Shown in pieces: positions 58,241 to 64,000 of a stretch of 64,000 bases of DNA (positions are counted from its first letter, which is position 1; each line of letters starts with the position of its first letter). The position numbers and the translations under genes were made by a program. The notes beneath the pieces were generated by a model. It was not told the DNA's origin, searched no databases, and was given only the letters and a program-made list of their open reading frames with translations. Location of the stretch: the NCBI RefSeq assembly GCF_963583255.1, contig NC_084814.1, positions 21,500,762 to 21,564,761 of the forward strand, written 5' to 3'. The stretch is from Pyrus communis (taxonomy: Eukaryota; Streptophyta; Magnoliopsida; Rosales; Rosaceae).

Positions 58241-60063
58241 ATGTTACAGTTCCCGGGGTTCATGAAACAGTACCCATGGTCAACAAGGACCATTCCGACG
58301 TCGTTTTTGCTTCCAGCCCAATGGCCCCAACCCCACAGCGAGGAGCTCCTCCTCGCCATGGAGGAGTCCGATTTCGAAGAGAAGGTACTTTCCGATACTA
58401 CATATTTTCCCATTTTCCCATTTGCATATCTAATTTTACTTTATGCATTTGTACGAATTGCCCCTGATTTAAAGCTAATTGAAATTTTAATCCAAAGAAC
58501 AAAGAGGGAAATGCTCCAATGGCTGGAAATTTTGAAAAAAAAAAGACCCTAATTTGAAAGTTTGAAGCCTAATGAATTCTAATTTTGAAAGAAAGGACCA
58601 TAATTTTGTGAAATTGTAACTAAAGTAACCATTTTTATTGTTATCACCGTTTGAATTGGCTTAATGTGAAGTATTTGGATGTTGGAGGATTGAATTATTT
58701 CCTCTTTCATTTGTGCTAGTTTTCGTGGGAAATTCTTAATAGGGTAAGATATGCTTGTAAAGCTTTGAAAGTTTTTGTTTGGTTACTAGGGTTCACCTTG
58801 TTGAAAGTTCCTTCTTTTAGTGCTCTAAAATTCGAAACGTTTCGGTTTTTATTCCTGTAAGCTGTGTGAGCTCTACTGATGATCAGATTTGCATTACGAT
58901 ATGTTTATTTTGGTCACTTTTTCGTCTGTTGGTGTAAGAGCTAGGTTAAGTTATGAAAAACTAAGAAAGTTGGATTATTTTGAGACTTGTTAGCCTTGAT
59001 GCCTGTTTACTGGATTCAAATTCTTGTTGCTATGTATGTCTCGTTCGGAGGCTGTAATTCTCCGTTTTGAATCTGAACGTTACATGTTGGTGCTGGTGAA
59101 TCATGTCACTCCTGTGGGGGAAGGACAAAAGACAGCATCCCGACATAGCATTAGAGTCCAGCAGCTAGAAGAATGGACACTACTCGATGATATTTTCATT
59201 AATTCGGTAAGGGAGTCAAAGTTGTAGGTTTTTGAAGTGAGGGAGACCTCCAGGTTTCGGGATTCCAATAATAGAAGTGAGTTTCGTTTAACACATGTGC
59301 GAGTTACATGAGTCCCTGACCTTAGGAATTCACAGAAAATTTAGGTTTGCATTTTGGTGTAAATTTTGATCATGATGTGCTATTTCAAATTATTGTGAGT
59401 TAGAGGCTGCTTGAAAAGTGTAACAAACCAAAAGGGTGGACGTATGTTTGACATTTTTTTATTTCATCCAAGTTTTATGCCTATCAGAGTAAACAAAACC
59501 TCGAGGAAAAAGACTAGTCGAGTAATTTGAAGTGTATTCTTTATACGACACAACACCTTGATGACTTCAGCGATATCTTCCACTAAGCGAACTGGGTTTC
59601 TTACCCTGATTTCCAGTAGCTATTCTATCTTTTGAGAAAAGATTTTGCTTAAATCTAGAGATAGCTAGGGTTTGGAATTAAGTGGGACAGCCTAGTTCTT
59701 CCGAGAGTTGGGTGCAATCCCAAATGATATACCTCAAGTCGCCTGGAGACGATAATATAAGTTTAGGCACATTTTTGCAGTTTGTTTGATCCGTGTGTAT
59801 TTTTAAGTATCTAGAAACTACATTTGAGGGCAGTTATCTTCCTTTTCTTCTTTATGTTGGCTTACTACCATTAGCATTTATAATTTCTTACGAGGTAATT
59901 TTTGCAGTGCAACGAAATCAGAAAGAGTAGCAGCAGCATGGCTGTGATTGGGAAAACTGCTGTCGACAACGATAAAGAAGACTACGACAATGATCCCGAC
60001 GATGACGACGTAGACAATGCAGAGGACTCCGAGGGGGAAGAGTTTGAGCAGGAAACCAGTTGA
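58241..60063 (+). CDS. Small acidic protein of unknown function (99 aa)
   Basis: Two exons, 58241-58384 (48 codons) and 59908-60063 (51 codons plus stop), separated by a 1.5-kb intron. The N-terminus is MLQFPGFMKQYPWSTRTIPT, then SFLLPAQWPQPHSEELLLAM. The second exon gives CNEIRKSSSSMAVIGKTAVD followed by an acidic tail of Asp/Glu (about 25 of the last 35 residues) ending FEQETS. The first ATG in frame (58241) is used; upstream codons are open but lack ATG. No membrane or signal segment. The acidic tail suggests a histone- or nucleic-acid-associated role, but no family is recognised. The second exon is partly duplicated at 62730. Confidence 0.72.
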
Positions 60064-61812
60064 AATTGCTGACTTCCCTCGTTCTGTTTCTGTTTGGACG
60101 ACCACAAACCTACATCGAATGCGGCTTTAAGTTCTTTACGCATATCATCATACATTATCTTAAACAAATTTGCTGAATTGTGCGACTTCTCTCTATGGAT
60201 AAAGATAAAGCTTGTGCCTTTTGTGTTTCTCTGTCCTCTTTCATGGTCCTTAATTAGTACTAAAACATATCCGTATTCATGCTTGTCAAAAAGAAAAAGA
60301 AAAAGGAAAAGAGATAATTCAAGAAGGTAGTGTCTTCAACTTATGAGCCGTTCAAACCTTTTTACTTCAGGATAAGAACTTCCATGAAACGAGTTTGCCG
60401 CTACGTAGCGTCATGTATCCAATAATACATTGATAAGTGCAAGCTTTTCTTGACATGACAATATATTATTACAAGAGACACCACGTGACGGTAGACTCAT
60501 TTCATATAAGTTGCTCCCTAAGTTTAGATGTATGTACTAAAGATATTGTTAATATGTGTTAATGGAGTTTCAATGGATTAGGTAGATGGGCAGCTCCCGG
60601 AAATTTGATTTTTGTTGCCCTTGCGGAGAGGCGTTGGAGGATGTTGGTCCAACAGTTGGGGATGACTTTCAAACCCGTATTCGACACGGTATGTTTTGAG
60701 TTAAATTATTAACGCTGGTAAACATGCGATGGTGGTCAGAACGAGATTGAAATGTGAGTCTTCCCAGCACCAGACTATCGTGACAAAACCTTTAGATGAT
60801 CTTTTTTGTATAAAATAGGTAAATTGCTTAGATTAAATTTTTCTTTGCAAGAATTATAATACTTAAAAAAATAGACAGTTAGCTGAAATTAGTTATCACT
60901 TCCTTTGAAACTATTCATTAAGTCAAATAGTTCAAATTAGTCTATTTTCTTTTATGCATATATACGAATTGCCCCTGATTTTGAGCTGAGTGAAATTTCA
61001 ATCCAAATGACATAAAGGGAAATGCTCCAATGGCCGGAGATTTTGAAAAAAAGGGACCCTAATTTGAAGTTTTGAAGGCGAATAAAGTCTAATTTTGAAA
61101 AAAAAAGACCCTAATTTTGTGAAATTGTAACCAAAGTAACAATTTATTTTTTATCACCATTTGATTTGGAGGATCGAGTTATTTTCTCTCTTTTCTTTTG
61201 TGCTAGTTTTTGTGGGAAATTCTTCGTAGGGTAAGGTATGCTTGTAAAGCTTTGAAAGATTTTGTTTGGTTTACTTGGATGCACCTTGTTGAAAGTTTCT
61301 TCTTTTGGTGCTCCAAATTTTGAAACGCTTCGGTTTTTATTCCTATAAGCTGTGTGAGCTCTACTGATGATCAGTTGGTGCTCCAAAATTCAAAACGTTT
61401 CGGTTTTTAATCCTATAAGCTGTGCGAGCTCTGCTGATGATTACGAAACGTTTGTTTTGGTCACATTTTTTGTCTGTAGGTGTAAGAGCTAGGTTAAGTT
61501 ATGGACAACTAAGAAAGTTGGATTATTTTGAGACTTGGTAGCCTTAATGCCTGTGTACTGGATTCAAATTCTCGTTGTTATGTATGTCTCGTTTGGAGTC
61601 TGTAATTCTCCGTTTTGATTCTGAACATTATATGTTTGTGGCGGCGAATCATGCCACTCCCGTGGGGAAGGACACGGGACAGCATCCCAACATAGCATTA
61701 GAATCCAGCAGCTCGAAGAATGGATTCGGGATTCCGGAAATAGAAGTGAGTTTTGTTTAACACATGCGTGAGTTACATGAATGCCTGACTTTAGGAATTC
61801 CCAGAAAATTCA

Positions 61813-62408
61813 GGACCCGTTTGGTATTCTATTTGAAATTTTTTATCATTTCTCAAAACATTTCTTAAGAACATTTATTGAAAACAATTTTATTTAAGAC
61901 TCAAAAATTTAATTGGTTTGCGATTTAAAATTTTTAAATATTACGACTTAAACTAGACAAAAAGATCTGAAAAGAGGGAATCACAGGAAAAGGAGAAAGA
62001 GAAGTGATGAGGAAAGAAATTAAGAGATGATTGAAGGAAAGAGGAAGAAGGGAGAGGATCTGAAGAGATAAAGAGGAAGAGGAGAGAGAAAAAACCGAAA
62101 GAATGAAAATGATTGGAGAAGACACGAAAAAGGTAAAAAAAAAAAAGAGAGAAAGAAGAAGAGAGAGAGAGAGAGAGAGATTTGAAGTGAGAAGGGAGGA
62201 TTGAGGGAAAAGAAATGAGTGAGTTTAAGTTAAAAAAAAATCTAAAAACTCACTTTTTATGTTTTTAGATAATAGACTATATTTTTTTAGTTAGTCTTAA
62301 GTTCAGTTTTTTAAAATAATTCTACCAAACAAGTTTTTAAGGCCTAAAATTTGAAAATTGTTTTTGAATTTAAAAAGTTTGATTCAAGTAGAATACCATA
62401 CAGATCTC
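61813..62408. mobile_element. MITE-like element inserted only in duplicate copy 2
   Basis: Absent from the matching place in copy 1 (59338). The ends ACCCGTTTGGTATTCT, then ATTTGAA, are inverted at the right as TTCAAGTAGAATACCATAC. The interior is A- and G-rich with GA microsatellite (62160-62180) and no transposase. Confidence 0.65.
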
Positions 62409-62729
62409 TACCTCCATATTTGGTGTAAATTTTTGTCATGATGTGCTTTTTCGAATTTTTGTGAGTTAGAGCCTGCTGGATAAGTGTAACAAACCAAAAG
62501 GGTGGAAATATGTTTGAGAACTTTTTTTGCTTAAATCCAAAGATGGCGAAGGTTTGGAATAAGTAGTAGGATCCCCAGAAGGCAAACGTCTCATGGGGGA
62601 CAGCCTTGTTCTTCCGAGAGTCGGGTGCAATCCCACCTGATCTACCTTAAGTCGCCTGGAGACGATAGGTAAAGGCACTTGTCTTTCTGTTCTTCTTTAA
62701 GTTGGCTTCTTATGAGATAATTTTTGCAG

Positions 62730-62788
62730 TGCAACGAAATCAGAAAGAGTAGCAGCAGCATGGCTGTGATTGGGAAAACCGCTGTCGA
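62730..62788 (+). pseudogene. Truncated duplicate of the acidic-protein second exon
   Basis: Preceded by the same TTTTTGCAG acceptor, it repeats TGCAACGAAATCAGAAAGAG through GGGAAAACCGCTGTCGA. It then jumps to sequence that in copy 1 lies about 430 bp downstream (near 60380). The acidic tail, stop and 3' leader are deleted, and no exon 1 is present in this copy, so it cannot make the protein. Confidence 0.85.
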
Positions 62789-64000
62789 TGGAACGGGTTT
62801 ACTGCTACGTGATATTCCGTATCCAATAAACATTGACAAGTGCAAGTTTTTCTCGACATGATAATGTATTATTGATCGGAACGCCACGTGACGGTGAACT
62901 CATTTCATGTAAATTGCTTTCTAAGTTTAAAGATGTACTAAAGATATCGTTAATATGTGTTCATGGAGCTTCAATGGATCAGGTAGATGGGCAGCTCCCG
63001 GAAATTTGATTTTTGTCGCCCTTGCGGGGAGGGGTTGGAGGACGTTGGTGATAAAATTTGATTTGTTGCAGTTATTTAGTATTATAGTCTGGTATTTTTT
63101 TATATATAAGTGACGGGTCTTAGGTTTGAATCTCTTTAATGACGAGTACCATACCAATTATTCCTTATAGTAATAGAGAAAACATAGGATCATTGACTGC
63201 TCGTGATATCAACTCTTGGTTTAGTGTTTGTTTTGACAAAGTTGATCAGGTAGATGATAACTATTTGTTGGCCAACTCTATACTTCATCTAAACAATCAA
63301 AACCAAGTTTCAATCCATATATTACCTGTACAAAATTTTATCCCAAGCCAAATGTGATTGAGACAAATCACCGAGGGATGATCTAATAGTTGCGGACGAA
63401 TTCCAAATCTATGTTTCATACAGCACGTTCTGATCGAGTTCAATTACTGGCTCTGGTAAATCACGCGATAGTGGTCAGAAGGAGGCTGAAATGTGAGTCT
63501 TCCCCATAAGGATGGACTGTCGTGGGCAAGGCCACCAAATGGTCTCTTTTGGATAAAATAGGTAAATTGCTTAGATTGAATTTTTCTTTGCTAGAATTAT
63601 ATATGAATAGATACTTAAAAAATAGATAGTTTAGATTGGTGTAAAATGCAAATTATATATGAATAGATACTTAAAAAATAGACAGTTTAGATTGGTGTAA
63701 AGCTAGTATTTAACAAATTGGATGGAAATATCGATATGTAAATTTGTGAAAATATCCATGAATATATCAAATATTGATATTGATATAGGTTGCTTTTGAA
63801 GGAAATGATGAAAATTTAAAATGAAACTTTAGGAATTGTCAAACATTGATTTGAACGAAATATAAGCGTTTCTCTGATATTTAACAGTTCTGTCATAATT
63901 ATGGATGATATATATCAATTTTAGTCTAAACTTAAGAATTTTGGTTATCACTTCCTTGAAACTATTCATCGAGTCAATAGTTCAAATTAGTCTAAAATAA

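Larger units (their letters stand above)
60946..64000. repeat. Second copy of a tandem segmental duplication (lacks exon 1)
   Basis: From about 60946 the sequence repeats 58440 onward: GAATTGCCCCTGATTT, GAAAGTTGGATTATTTTGAG, TATGTATGTCTCGTT, TGATCTACCTTAAGTCGCC and AGATGGGCAGCTCCCGG all recur in order. The tail (TTCAAATTAGTCTA, 63980) matches the end of copy 1 (about 60940). The unit starts just after exon 1 of the acidic-protein gene, so copy 2 has no start. It contains an extra MITE (61813-62408) and an extra segment at about 63060-63440. Confidence 0.85.

Overview
The window is plant nuclear DNA: AT-rich, with intron-containing genes (GT/AG junctions readable on both strands), a nuclear gene for chloroplast EF-Tu, plant-only families (Di19, PPR, a C2-GRAM-VASt protein, plant NBR1) and many small non-autonomous transposons. 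The repeat style looks like a woody rosid, most likely Rosaceae (apple/pear/Prunus group). That placement is inference; no species-diagnostic sequence was matched.

Layout. 1-1869: 3' end of a WNK kinase gene (+). 3516-4970: intronless chloroplast EF-Tu (+). 5649-9192: Di19 zinc-finger gene (-), with an unexplained acidic ORF in its first intron. 9193-20175: about 11 kb without a protein gene. It holds two solo LTRs (11439-12097; 15539-16800, the latter with a perfect 5-bp target duplication), a Helitron-like tandem-repeat block, MITEs, and at 14168-14192 (minus strand) a site matching all 21 positions of miR166 with a 4-nt bulge at the cleavage position. The minus-strand sequence around that site looks like a small non-coding gene, so it is a strong endogenous target-mimic candidate. 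20176-22137: mitochondrial-type PPR protein (+). 22448-25604: PCH2/TRIP13 AAA+ ATPase (-). 27259-27666 (+) and 28443-28808 (-): two small proteins of unknown function. 28955-37645: transposon-rich block with a complete but non-coding LTR retroelement (29119-34454; PBS, PPT and TSD visible) nested in an older TIR element, followed by a 1-kb TIR element, a Mutator-type MITE and a Helitron-like terminus. 37899-40450: Raf-like (ATN1-type) kinase (-). 42435-46221: autophagy receptor NBR1 (-), followed at 47567-48482 (-) by a truncated paralogue that keeps the PB1 domain and ends in a hydrophobic tail. 49042-55790: C2-GRAM-VASt membrane protein (-), whose first intron holds a solo LTR and a long-TIR Mutator-like element. 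58241-60063: small acidic protein (+), followed by a partial tandem duplication running off the window end.

The protein genes are ordinary single-copy housekeeping or signalling genes and do not form a pathway; the one functional pairing is NBR1 with its truncated neighbour. The most novel signals are the miR166 mimic candidate and the PB1-only NBR1 derivative. Exon coordinates were derived by hand from splice consensus and reading-frame continuity.
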